This document shows, one piece after another, positions 32,909 to 41,418 of a DNA stretch of 64,000 nucleotides. A model generated the notes under the pieces. The model was not told where the DNA came from. It ran no database searches and saw only the letters and a program-made list of their open reading frames with translations. The first letter of the stretch is position 1; each line of letters starts with the position of its first letter. The translations under genes and the position numbers were made by a program. Source of the DNA: Marinicella meishanensis (lineage in GTDB: Bacteria; Pseudomonadota; Gammaproteobacteria; Xanthomonadales; Marinicellaceae); contig NZ_JAIOUV010000001.1 of NCBI RefSeq assembly GCF_019931145.1, positions 124,001 to 188,000 of the forward strand. Reading direction: 5' to 3'.

Positions 32909-34048
32909 TCAGCCCAGCGCTTGTTGCCAGTCGGCGATCAAATCATCGATGTGTTCAATGCCCACAGATATGCGGATCAAATCTGCTGGTGTGGTGCTGG
33001 CCGGGCCTTCAACCGAGCGCCGATGCTCGACCAGGCTTTCCACCCCGCCCAGTGAAGTGGCTGGGGTGAAACAATGCATGCGGCTGATCAAAGCCAGCGC
33101 CTCGGTCTGCCCTTGTCCCAGTTGGACCGACAACATGGCACCGCAACCGGCTGGCATTTGGCGTTGCGCCAATGCATGCTGTGGATGGCTGGGTAAATCA
33201 GGAAAGTGCACTTGTTTAACGGCTGGGTGGGCGGCCAAAAAAGTGGCCAGTTGTTGGGCGTTGCGGACCTGTTGTTCAAGCCGCAGTTTCAAAGTTTTGA
33301 TGCCACGGGTGATCAGCCAGCTGTCAAACGCAGAAGGCACCGCCCCACTCAAATTTTGGATGTTGGCCAAACGGGCCACGAAATCTTCCGGCGTGTTGGC
33401 CCCCACCACCAGCGCCCCACTGAGCGAGTCTGAATGCCCACCAAAATATTTGGTGGTCGAATACATCACCGCATCGGCGCCCAATTCAAGCGGCCGTTGC
33501 AACAGCGGTGTGCACCAGGTGTTGTCCACCACACACAGCGCATCGTGGCCATGTGCCAAATCGGCCACGGCTTGGATGTCAGTGACTTTTAACAAGGGAT
33601 TGGAAGGTGATTCAATCCACACCAAGCGGGTGTTCGGTCGCAGTGCCGCTTTGACCGCAGCCAGGTCGGTCATGTCCACTTGGTCATGCGACAAGCCCCA
33701 ATTGATGAACAACTCGCCCATGGTGCGGCGCAATTCATAATAGGCGTCATCCGGCACAATCACATGATCACCTGATTGCAATGATTGCAGCACGGTGTTG
33801 ATCGCGGCCATGCCCGAAGCAAACGCAAAAGCCCGACTGCCACCTTCGATTTGGGCCATGGCCGATTCCAACAATTGGCGGTTGGGATTGTGTTTGCGGG
33901 AATAAATGAAGCCACTGGCAAAACTGCCATCGGCCTCCCGCCGAAAGGTGGTGGACGGGTGGATGGCATTGGCCACCGCCCCGGTGCCATCGTCTTTGGG
34001 TTCGGTGGCCTGGATGGCCAGGGTTTCAAAATGGGCTTTTTCAGTCAT
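32909..34048 (-). CDS. PLP-dependent trans-sulfuration enzyme (cystathionine gamma-synthase/lyase family)
   Basis: A 379-residue fold-type I PLP enzyme. YSTTKYFGGHSD holds the Schiff-base lysine (K200), FASGMAAINTVLQSL binds PLP, VVDNTWCTPLLQRPLELG contains the aspartate, and SLGGVESLVEHRRSVEG is the C-terminal substrate region. Cys/Met metabolism enzymes with this pattern make or break cystathionine; the precise reaction cannot be assigned from the sequence, and no met/cys genes are adjacent. The PTT-like N-terminus (HPSTTFRR) fits. Confidence 0.88.
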   Translation of the reverse strand: MTEKAHFETLAIQATEPKDDGTGAVANAIHPSTTFRREADGSFASGFIYSRKHNPNRQLLESAMAQIEGGSRAFAFASGMAAINTVLQSLQSGDHVIVPDDAYYELRRTMGELFINWGLSHDQVDMTDLAAVKAALRPNTRLVWIESPSNPLLKVTDIQAVADLAHGHDALCVVDNTWCTPLLQRPLELGADAVMYSTTKYFGGHSDSLSGALVVGANTPEDFVARLANIQNLSGAVPSAFDSWLITRGIKTLKLRLEQQVRNAQQLATFLAAHPAVKQVHFPDLPSHPQHALAQRQMPAGCGAMLSVQLGQGQTEALALISRMHCFTPATSLGGVESLVEHRRSVEGPASTTPADLIRISVGIEHIDDLIADWQQALG

Positions 34049-34130
34049 GGGATGGGCTTTTATGAAAATTCAATTATTGTAATGGACCACATCTATAAAC
34101 AGAAGGGTGAAACCATCCAATCAAACTTTT

Positions 34131-34164
34131 CTTCATCATCCTCGGGCTTGACCCGGGGATCCAT
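34131..34164 (-). repeat. 34-nt inverted repeat, left copy ('MDPRVKPEDDE' type)
   Basis: On the minus strand this reads ATGGATCCCCGGGTCAAGCC (first 20 bases) and continues GAGGATGA. It matches the copy at 35043-35076 in opposite orientation with one mismatch in 34 bases. Translated on that strand it gives MDPRVKPEDDE, a repeat peptide seen in many bacterial genomes as an artefact of a dispersed palindromic element. Confidence 0.8.
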
Positions 34165-34223
34165 ATAATTTTGGATATTTGGCGTCCTTACAACCACATA
34201 TCCATTTTGTTTATGTGATTTGA

Positions 34224-34988
34224 CTAAGTAGCAAGTAAAATTTCAGAGTAATATGACTGAAAAATAAATCCCACTGCTTCAAGCCTAAAAATTGGAGTAT
34301 CAACAAATCGAAAGACAGGTCCACTACTCTTGCCTCCAAGTAATGATTTATCTTTGATAGAAACCAGATCTACTTGCATAGATTCAAGTAAATAACTGTA
34401 TGCCTCATCCAATGAAATACCCTGTGGCCAAGAGGAATTTTACATATCAAATTGAATCATTGAAACGTCTTCTTTGATCTCAGTTACGCCACAAAAAAAC
34501 GAAACAAAATCCGATTTTATTGGAGAGGTTTCCTCATTCCTTCCTAATCCTGGATATCCGCCACAAATAAATCGATCACCTTTCTTTAATCTATTGGGAG
34601 GCCACTGTGTTGTGGCTGGATATGTGGCGCCTGCTTGGTTGAGGGTGATTTCAGAAATTCTGAATGTGGCCAAATCTGATTCTTTTTGTCTGGATATTAA
34701 ACAATCCTCTAAATCAATGGTAGCTCCTCCAATCTGACACTCTGTATCAATGAACAGTCTTTTACTCGTTAAATGCCCTACATACACATGGTCATTGGTG
34801 ATAACTATGATTTGGTTATTGATTTTATTGAATGTCATGGTTCCACTGGCAATAATTTGAGATCCTATCTGTCGAACACCAGTACTCCAAAAAACATGAC
34901 ATGTAGGGTATCTGGCCAAGTTTCTTAATTGCTACAGATATCCTTTTCTCTCCAGTTCATCAAGTTTTGTGATAGATTCAAGGTCCAT
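34224..34988 (-). pseudogene. trypsin-like serine protease gene with two in-frame stops
   Basis: ATG at 34988 opens a 254-codon frame (MDLESITKLDELERKGYL) interrupted by TAG at 34932-34934 and TAA at 34440-34442, with no frameshift. The catalytic triad of an S1/trypsin fold is intact: IIVITNDHVY (His), KESDLATFRI (Asp) and GGKSSGPVFRF (Ser, GxSxGP pattern). Its base composition is clearly AT-richer than the neighbours and it sits between 34-nt inverted repeats, so it was probably acquired. The two fragments may be dead; readthrough cannot be excluded. Confidence 0.75.
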
Positions 34989-35042
34989 TAACGAAGTATC
35001 TATGACTTAAGTTCATTGAGCAAATTAATTGTAAATTAAAAA

Positions 35043-35076
35043 ATGGATCCCCGGGTCAAGCCCGAGGATGACGAAG
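35043..35076 (+). repeat. 34-nt inverted repeat, right copy
   Basis: Mirror copy of the element at 34131-34164. It lies immediately before the start of the next gene (ATG 35091), so it contributes an apparent N-terminal extension MDPRVKPEDDEAERFS that is not the real start. Confidence 0.8.
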
Positions 35077-35090
35077 CCGAGAGATTTTCC

Positions 35091-35708
35091 ATGAATTTAG
35101 ACAAACTGAAAGACGCTGAAGCGCAATTTTTGCAACTGTATCCATTGGGGTTTGACGACCCTGAGATGGCAAAAATCGGCAAAAAGCACCAAATGTCACA
35201 GCGCATTGAACAATGTCAAAGCGCATTTGCTGAACTCGAATTCAACAAACCCCACATCATCGTGGACAACATGATCAAACAAGTCAGCCGTTCTTCCATG
35301 GTGTCGATGTTTGAAAAGCCCAAATTCAGGGATTGGGCCAAGTCCCTTCCCGGTGGCGATGTCGATCGTTTGAGCGAAGCCCTGTATGAACAACTCCATG
35401 GCAACCAGCAGCAGGGGTTTGATGCCATGTTGGACTTGTTGCGCCAGCAAAAACTGGCCAAGTGGTCCTTAATGACCATCCTGCCGAATTATGTCAAACC
35501 CGATGATGAGGTGTTTGTCAAACCCACCACCGCCAAAGGTGTGATCGCCCATTTTGAATTGCCTGATCTGGTTTACAAACCGCAGCCCAGCTGGTCATTT
35601 TATGCCGAATACCGGGCCCAGATTCTGGCCATGAAACAACACGTCGATCCCACCTTACAACGCAGCAATGCGGCATTTTGTGGGTTTTTGATGATGAGTA
35701 TGATGTGA
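35091..35708 (+). CDS. conserved hypothetical protein
   Basis: A 205-residue soluble, largely helical protein (MNLDKLKDAEAQFLQLYPLG). It shows a conserved-looking middle (PHIIVDNMIKQVSRSSMVSM, SLPGGDVDRLSEALYEQL) and a C-terminal AAFCGFLMMSMM. I do not recognise a family. ATG 35091 is taken as the start because the 16 codons upstream come from the repeat; its normal promoter may have been displaced by the insert. Confidence 0.6.
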   Translation: MNLDKLKDAEAQFLQLYPLGFDDPEMAKIGKKHQMSQRIEQCQSAFAELEFNKPHIIVDNMIKQVSRSSMVSMFEKPKFRDWAKSLPGGDVDRLSEALYEQLHGNQQQGFDAMLDLLRQQKLAKWSLMTILPNYVKPDDEVFVKPTTAKGVIAHFELPDLVYKPQPSWSFYAEYRAQILAMKQHVDPTLQRSNAAFCGFLMMSMM

Positions 35709-35730
35709 AGCGCGGATTTTTACGGTTGCT

Positions 35731-36069
35731 TCAGGCGGTGGCTTCATGGATGGTGCCACAGGACCAACACAAGGCAAATTGACCTTCGTTCTGCTCCCCG
35801 CATTGGGGACAATCCCAAGCCGGATGTGACAGGTCGTCATCCGTTTGTGCCAAGCGGCTTGCTCGCAAGGGTTGCAACAAGGCTTTGGCTTCGGCCTCAT
35901 CGCGATCGCGGTGGATCCACAGTTCAGGCCAGGTTTCGGTGAACGGCACCTCACCGGCCAGGTTGCCGGAGAATTCATTTTTGAGGAAACAAGGAATGTT
36001 GGCCTCTTCCAACACATTTCGGGCTTGCACCACCCAGGTGATCATTTCATCGACAAAGACTTTTTTCAT
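35731..36069 (-). CDS. DUF2007 protein with C-terminal zinc ribbon
   Basis: A 112-residue protein. Residues 1-70 match DUF2007 (putative signal-transducing protein, MKKVFVDEMITWVVQARNVL, then LWIHRDRDEAEAKALL). The tail carries two CxxC knuckles, WDCPQCGEQN and LCWSCGT, which would bind one zinc. Family function is unknown. It stands alone upstream of the LytTR gene. Confidence 0.8.
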   Translation of the reverse strand: MKKVFVDEMITWVVQARNVLEEANIPCFLKNEFSGNLAGEVPFTETWPELWIHRDRDEAEAKALLQPLRASRLAQTDDDLSHPAWDCPQCGEQNEGQFALCWSCGTIHEATA

Positions 36070-36094
36070 GCTTTTATTTTAGCAAAATTTCATC

Positions 36095-36958
36095 CTAAAG
36101 GGACAAGGCCGCCAACAAATCGGCGCGGTACTTTTTCGACACCGGCACCACCTGACCATTTTTTAAACACAACTCAGTTGACTCTTTGGCATTCTTATGC
36201 AGTTTCTGCACATGGGACAAATTGACGATGAATGATCGGTGCACCCGCAAAAAACGCTTGGGGTCGAGGGATTGGGCCACTTGCGCCATGGTGCCGCGAT
36301 TGGACAACACCCGATCAGGGGTTTGAAAGTAGACATAGTTGCCACCGGATTCAACGGTGATGATGTCGTCGTGTTCCAGCCAAAACACCCCGTGTTTGTT
36401 TTTCACCTGGATCCGCTGCTCGGTCTCGGTCAGTTTGCCGTTGTTTTGTTGGGCCAAATAATGGCCATAGGTGGCCAGAATCAGCACAAAGACAAAATAG
36501 GTGACGACGTCTTTGCGGTATTCGTACCACAACTCAAGGCCCCACTGGCCAAAATCATAGCTGTCCCCAAGGGCCCAATAAATCCCATGACGCATCAGCA
36601 CCATCAACACCACATGGCCGATGGAAAACACCACTGAGGCCAACAAATGCCACAGCACATGGCGTGGCCAATTGCGGTGCAGCAAGGGCCAACGGCGGTG
36701 CCAGGCAAACACCCCAAAGTACAACAACCAAAAACTGAACAGGCTGGAAAATTCCCAGGCATACGGCTGCCATGCCTTGAATGGCACCCCGTTGCGGCTT
36801 AAATCGGCCGTCACGGTGAGGCTGTTGTTGATCGCGAACATCACCCCCAGCGCCCACACCACCAACCAAAACTGCCACCATGCGCGGGTGTTGAACATCG
36901 GTTGGCCCGCAGCTTGAGGTTGGCTTGTAACTGGCGGTTGGCTCATGCCTGGCGCCAT
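36095..36958 (-). CDS. membrane-bound LytTR-family transcriptional regulator
   Basis: A 287-residue protein with four membrane segments in residues 20-180 (FWLVVWALGVMFAINNSLTV and VVTYFVFVLILATYGHYLA among them) and a C-terminal LytTR DNA-binding domain (about 200-287) with IITVESGGNYVYFQT, FLRVHRSFIVNLSHV and VVPVSKKYRADLL. A membrane LytTR protein would respond to envelope or lipid signals. ATG 36958 with AGGGA nearby is preferred to a TTG at 36988. It is divergent from an acyltransferase gene that it may control. Confidence 0.85.
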   Translation of the reverse strand: MAPGMSQPPVTSQPQAAGQPMFNTRAWWQFWLVVWALGVMFAINNSLTVTADLSRNGVPFKAWQPYAWEFSSLFSFWLLYFGVFAWHRRWPLLHRNWPRHVLWHLLASVVFSIGHVVLMVLMRHGIYWALGDSYDFGQWGLELWYEYRKDVVTYFVFVLILATYGHYLAQQNNGKLTETEQRIQVKNKHGVFWLEHDDIITVESGGNYVYFQTPDRVLSNRGTMAQVAQSLDPKRFLRVHRSFIVNLSHVQKLHKNAKESTELCLKNGQVVPVSKKYRADLLAALSL

Positions 36959-37059
36959 TGGTCCCTGAGCCAAGGACGTTCGTCCCAAGTCGCTGGATGC
37001 AGGAGACTTGGCCCGCTAAGCTGGCGGTTTATCAGAACCACAGAAGGAGACACCACAAC

Positions 37060-38238
37060 ATGAGCAACTATGATTTAACTGGGCACGACCAACCGGGCAG
37101 AAGGCATGATTTGGACTGGTTGCGGGTGGCGGTGTTTGCCTTGTTGATTTTTTACCATGTGGGCATGCTGTATGTGGCTGATTGGGGCTACCATTATAAA
37201 TCACCTCACCAATCCTCGTGGCTGCAAAGCGTGATGATTCTGGTCAATCAATGGCGTTTGCCGTTGTTGTTTTTGATTTCAGGCATCGCCATCCGCTTCT
37301 TCCTCAGCCGCACCACGGTGGCGCGATTCATTGGCCTGCGCACCCTGCGTTTGTGGGTACCTTTGTTGTTTGGTATCTGGGTGGTGGTACCCCCACAGCT
37401 GTACATTGAGATGCTCAGCAAAGGCGATTTACCAGCCATCAGTTACGGCGATTTTTATCAGGCTTTTCTGGATTTGTCACACCCCTACTTTGTCAATTAC
37501 CCATCGGGCATCTTTCCCCATGTCGATGTCAACCACCTGTGGTACATCCGTGAGCTGTGGTTTTTCTCCATGTATCTGCTGTTGTTGTCTGGCATTTGCC
37601 ATGCGCTTAAATTGATGCCCTGGTTGTGTGCACCGTTTCGCCGCTGGTCGATTTGGCCCTTGTTTGCCGCTTTGGTACTGCTCATGTCGCTGTTGCAATG
37701 GCTGATGTTTCCTGACGATGCCGAGGGTACCCGCAAAGCCTTGGGTTTCAGTTTTCTGTGTTGGGGCTTTTTGCTGGGCTGGGAACCGCGTTTTTGGCAA
37801 CAAGTCAGCCGCCACCGCCATCACTTCTTGCTCCTCGCGGTGGTCGCTTATGCGGGGCTGATCAGTTACTACCACCGGCATTATCTGGCCGGACATGAGG
37901 CCCCCAACGGTGTCTGGTTTTTGTTGGAACGGTTGCTGGTGTTTGCCAACCGCTGGGCCTGGATTTTTGCCATATTGGGCCTGGCCCACCACCACTGCAA
38001 CCGCAACCACCCGTGGCTGCGGTATTTGAATCAAGCGGTGTATCCCTATTACATTTTGCACCAGACCCTGATCATCGTGGCCGCCTATGCCTTGCGGGAC
38101 TTCGGTCCGGTCTCCCAACCGTTGCTGGTGATTGGGCTGACTTTTGGCGGCTGTGCGCTGGCTTATGAAATCATTCGCCGTTCGGCGGTGTTGCGCTTGT
38201 TGTTTGGCTTGAAAATCGGTCAAGCACCCAAACCCTGA
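37060..38238 (+). CDS. acyltransferase 3 family membrane protein
   Basis: A 392-residue inner-membrane protein with about ten membrane segments and the N-terminal motif RRHDLDWLRVAVFALLIFYH, where the H is the conserved residue of the acyltransferase-3 (OpgC/OatA-like) fold. These enzymes transfer acyl or succinyl groups to periplasmic glucans, sugars or lipids. AAGGAG stands 9 bases before ATG 37060. It is divergently paired with the LytTR regulator. The acceptor substrate is unknown. Confidence 0.87.
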   Translation: MSNYDLTGHDQPGRRHDLDWLRVAVFALLIFYHVGMLYVADWGYHYKSPHQSSWLQSVMILVNQWRLPLLFLISGIAIRFFLSRTTVARFIGLRTLRLWVPLLFGIWVVVPPQLYIEMLSKGDLPAISYGDFYQAFLDLSHPYFVNYPSGIFPHVDVNHLWYIRELWFFSMYLLLLSGICHALKLMPWLCAPFRRWSIWPLFAALVLLMSLLQWLMFPDDAEGTRKALGFSFLCWGFLLGWEPRFWQQVSRHRHHFLLLAVVAYAGLISYYHRHYLAGHEAPNGVWFLLERLLVFANRWAWIFAILGLAHHHCNRNHPWLRYLNQAVYPYYILHQTLIIVAAYALRDFGPVSQPLLVIGLTFGGCALAYEIIRRSAVLRLLFGLKIGQAPKP

Positions 38239-39042
38239 TCACAGGTCTTTCAATGCCAGGATGCCCACTTTCAACTTTTGGTAATCATGGCCCAACAGTC
38301 CCTGAAACGGCACCCGGCTGATCCATTGCATGCGATTGGCTGTGGTGCGCAAGGCATCGATCATCGCCGCATCGTGACCTTGCATGAACTGTTCGATGGC
38401 GGACTGGAAGAAGGCCGTGTCGTTGACAAAAAAACGGGCTGTGGAGTTGACCAGCAACAACACATCACGGGCTTGGGCTTCGGCCACCGACATCACTGTC
38501 AAGGGATCGTCTTCAAAATCAATGAAGGCCACCGACAAGGACTCGGCGTCCTGTAACAACAGGTTGCGAATAAAGGCTTGAGACAGGTATTGGCCTTGTT
38601 GGTGCACGGCTTTGATGGCCTGCAGACAAGCCTGGAACAAGGCCTGACGTCGTGGCTGTTCGGTGCGGGGGTTTTTCATGGCTCGAATGATCGAGGTGCC
38701 GACGTCTTTGATCAACAACCAATCATCGGCATGGGCCACCAGGGGCGCCACCGGGACGCCGGCTGCCATCAAAGTTTGGAGGCGCTTGACTTCATTGGCA
38801 ATCGCCGCCTGACCGCCGGGTTGTGGCACCGCTTTGAGCAACGGTAAACGCAGCAACCAACTGAACAAGTTCAAGGCATGGTAGCGAAATATCCCGCGCG
38901 CCGGGGCGGCTTTCTTCAGCCAGTAAGTCCCCGCCGTCGTGGTCAATTGCACCACCCGGTCGGTGGCTTCCATGGCTTGTTGCCAAGTGGCGGCATCGAT
39001 GCCCAGTGGTTTGATGATTTCATTCCAGTCCGTTTGCTTCAT
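38239..39042 (-). CDS. kinase-fold phosphotransferase-like protein
   Basis: A 267-residue protein with a kinase-like layout: YWLKKAAPARGIFRYHALN near residues 40-58 (a possible nucleotide-binding lysine), KRLQTLMAAGVPVAPLV, IKDVGTSII, and AFIDFEDDP as the DFG-like metal motif. It resembles lipopolysaccharide-kinase/serine-threonine kinase-like proteins that phosphorylate sugars or lipids. No HRD motif is clear; AVHQQGQYLSQAFIRNLLL stands in its place. ATG 39042 gives MKQTDWNEIIKPLG. Confidence 0.7.
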   Translation of the reverse strand: MKQTDWNEIIKPLGIDAATWQQAMEATDRVVQLTTTAGTYWLKKAAPARGIFRYHALNLFSWLLRLPLLKAVPQPGGQAAIANEVKRLQTLMAAGVPVAPLVAHADDWLLIKDVGTSIIRAMKNPRTEQPRRQALFQACLQAIKAVHQQGQYLSQAFIRNLLLQDAESLSVAFIDFEDDPLTVMSVAEAQARDVLLLVNSTARFFVNDTAFFQSAIEQFMQGHDAAMIDALRTTANRMQWISRVPFQGLLGHDYQKLKVGILALKDL

Positions 39043-39187
39043 GGGCGATATTGTACTGAGAATGAACACAGGATGAAAACAAAGGATTATAATGACCTGA
39101 CAACAACCCGACATGACGGGGGGTTGTCGTGTTGCAAAGCGGTTGGGCCTGGGACAATGGCCGAACTTGAAAAACATCGGAGCACCC

Positions 39188-39712
39188 ATGATTTTACGCA
39201 AACTCAGATTACAACGGGGTTGGTCACAAGAGCAGGTGGCTGAACTGACTGACTTGTCGGTCAGAACCATTCAGCGCATTGAGCGCGGTGGACAACCCAG
39301 TTTGGAGTCTGCCAAAGCCTTGGCCGCTGTTTTTGAAGTGGACATCAACACTTTTCAACCCAACACAGGAGATTCTTCCATGAACGACCATCCCCAACGC
39401 ATCATCGATGCCGAAACCGATCCGAACACCGACCACAATGGTGCGGGCGCCCAAGTCACCGCCGAAGAAGAAGCGGCCATCAACCACGTCAAAGGCATCA
39501 AAGAATTTTACGGCCATTTATTCATGTTCGCCGTGTTCATGCTGGCGTTTTTCATCACCGGCAAGTTTGATCACCCCAAAATTCCCTGGCTGGTGCTGGG
39601 CTGGTTCGCCGGTTTGGTGATCCATGGCCTGGTGGCGTTTGAGTTCTTTGGCTCATTTGGCACCCAATGGGAAAAGAAACAAATTGAGAAAAAATTGGGG
39701 CGCAAGCTCTGA
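39188..39712 (+). CDS. XRE-family regulator with 2TM membrane domain
   Basis: A 174-residue protein. Residues 1-55 are an XRE-type HTH (RLQRGWSQEQVAELTDLSVR, then TIQRIERGGQPSLESAKALA). A linker follows, then a 2TM domain (GHLFMFAVFMLAFFITGKFD and IPWLVLGWFAGLVIHGLVAF) and a charged coil KKQIEKKLGRKL. Membrane-tethered XRE proteins of this type often control the adjacent genes in response to envelope state. ATG 39188 has GGAG upstream. Ten bases separate it from the FkbM gene. Confidence 0.88.
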   Translation: MILRKLRLQRGWSQEQVAELTDLSVRTIQRIERGGQPSLESAKALAAVFEVDINTFQPNTGDSSMNDHPQRIIDAETDPNTDHNGAGAQVTAEEEAAINHVKGIKEFYGHLFMFAVFMLAFFITGKFDHPKIPWLVLGWFAGLVIHGLVAFEFFGSFGTQWEKKQIEKKLGRKL

Positions 39713-39721
39713 ACCCAACGA

Positions 39722-40606
39722 ATGAAACCCTTTGGCACCCATCAACCGTCCGCCGCCATCTCGCGCCAGGTTGATTGGTGCCAACGCTTGCCCGCCAATT
39801 GGCTGGGCAAAATCACCGCGGCTTGCTTGCGCAGTCGGGTGCTGCGACAAACCGACACGGCATTGGATCTGACCTTGGGCGAGATGCGATTGCGTTGTCA
39901 CTTACACGACAGTCAAGCCGAGCGCAGCGTGGTTTTTTTCCCGGCCGGCTGGCATCAACAAGAACGCCAATGGTTGCTGAACGCCTTACCTGCAGAGGGG
40001 GTGTTTATTGACATCGGAGCCCATGTCGGCATCCATGCCGCGCTGGCGGCAACGGTGTTGAATCGGTTGGGCACGGTGATGGCCATTGAGCCTCACCCAG
40101 CTGCCTTTGAGCGCATGCAATTCAATCTGGCAGCGACCCGGGAGGGGCTGCAGGAAAAACCACGGATTGAAACCGTGGCGGCAGCGGTTTCAGATGAGTC
40201 CGGCCCAGGCCAGCTGTTCCTGCACCCAGCCGACTTGAGCCTGGCAAGCTTGTTGTCCACGCCATCAGCTGAATCACACATACCGGTTGCTGTCGAACCC
40301 TTGCTGAGTCTGGTCAAAAGCCAAAACCTGTCGCGGGTGGATGTGATCAAATGTCACAGCAATGGCACCGAGGATCGGGTGCTGGTGCCGTATTTGTTGG
40401 ATGCGCCGCACCACCTGCTGCCCCATGGTTTCATCATCAACCACCAAGCCGAAAGCTGGACCCTGGACCTGCTGGCCATGCTGCAACAACGTGATTACCA
40501 CATCACGGCGCAAACCAGTCAAAGCTTGTTGGCGCAGCTCAGACAACCGATCGCTTACCAAGCCAAAGCCAAAAAGTACAAGCAGGCCATACCAGCGATT
40601 GGTTAA
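39722..40606 (+). CDS. FkbM family methyltransferase
   Basis: A 294-residue SAM-dependent methyltransferase. The SAM site is VFIDIGAHVGIHAALAA (about residues 94-110), followed by VMAIEPHPAAFERMQFNL and the late motif VDVIKCHSNGTEDRVL, a variant of the FkbM vDVIKIDvEGaE block. These enzymes O-methylate sugars or small molecules. It is translated right after the XRE-2TM gene and probably shares its transcript. Confidence 0.82.
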   Translation: MKPFGTHQPSAAISRQVDWCQRLPANWLGKITAACLRSRVLRQTDTALDLTLGEMRLRCHLHDSQAERSVVFFPAGWHQQERQWLLNALPAEGVFIDIGAHVGIHAALAATVLNRLGTVMAIEPHPAAFERMQFNLAATREGLQEKPRIETVAAAVSDESGPGQLFLHPADLSLASLLSTPSAESHIPVAVEPLLSLVKSQNLSRVDVIKCHSNGTEDRVLVPYLLDAPHHLLPHGFIINHQAESWTLDLLAMLQQRDYHITAQTSQSLLAQLRQPIAYQAKAKKYKQAIPAIG

Positions 40607-41418
40607 GACTTGATCTTGACGGGCAAACCTTTGTCTTCGCCGGGTTTGCGGGCCCTGAGGTAAACCAGTTCATAGGTCGCCGGATAAAGCCCATCGGCGG
40701 TGCGAAATTCAGCGAAGTGTTCAGTCAATTGCTTGATCACTTTGGGTGAGGTCAAACCTCGCGGTCTTTGGTGGTCAACGTTGTGCGCACCGATGTTTTT
40801 CAGGTCCCGCATCAGGTCCACCACATTGGCATAGGTCATGGTAATGAATTCGGAATCGGCGATCACCTCGGTGAAGCCTTGTTGCAGGGTCAAATCCGCG
40901 ATTTGGGCCGCTGGCACGAATTGATTGACGTGCGGTTGGTCATCGATCTGAGCCCAAGCGGTTTTCAATTCATGCAAGGTGTGTTCGCCCATGGTGGTCA
41001 AATGCAAGAAGCCACCGGGTTTCAGGGCCCGCTTGATTTCTTGCAAGACGGTGGTTTCATCACACCATTGCAGCATCAGATTGGAAAATACCAGGTCACA
41101 ACTTTGCGCGTGCACGTCGATTGCATGGGCGTCGGTGACCCGACCCTCAACCTGTGGCCCGGCCGGAACCTGGGCAATCATGGAAGGGGCAAAATCAGCG
41201 GCGATGATTTGCGCTTGCGGGTAACGTTCTAACAATTCAGGCACCGCCCAACCGGTGCCGCAACCCAAGTCCAATATTTGGCCCGGCTGCAATTGATGGT
41301 CATCATCCAGGCGCTCCAACAAACGCGACAAGGACTCTTTTTGCAACACCGCGTGTTGTTCGTATTGTTTCGCGGCGGCATCAAAAGCCGCTTGAATCAA
41401 TGGGTGCTCTAAACTCAT
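40603..41418 (-). CDS. bioC: malonyl-ACP O-methyltransferase
   Basis: A 271-residue class I methyltransferase of the BioC family. ILDLGCGTGWAVPELL is the SAM-binding loop, followed by AQIIAADFAPSMI and the BioC-type LQWCDE, LKPGGFLHLTTMGEHTLHEL and TYANVVDLMRDLKNIGAHN. It methylates malonyl-ACP to start pimelate synthesis for biotin. ATG at 41418 overlaps the bioH stop (ATGA), confirming the operon bioH-bioC. It ends 4 bases inside the convergent FkbM gene. Confidence 0.93.
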   Translation of the reverse strand: MSLEHPLIQAAFDAAAKQYEQHAVLQKESLSRLLERLDDDHQLQPGQILDLGCGTGWAVPELLERYPQAQIIAADFAPSMIAQVPAGPQVEGRVTDAHAIDVHAQSCDLVFSNLMLQWCDETTVLQEIKRALKPGGFLHLTTMGEHTLHELKTAWAQIDDQPHVNQFVPAAQIADLTLQQGFTEVIADSEFITMTYANVVDLMRDLKNIGAHNVDHQRPRGLTSPKVIKQLTEHFAEFRTADGLYPATYELVYLRARKPGEDKGLPVKIKS

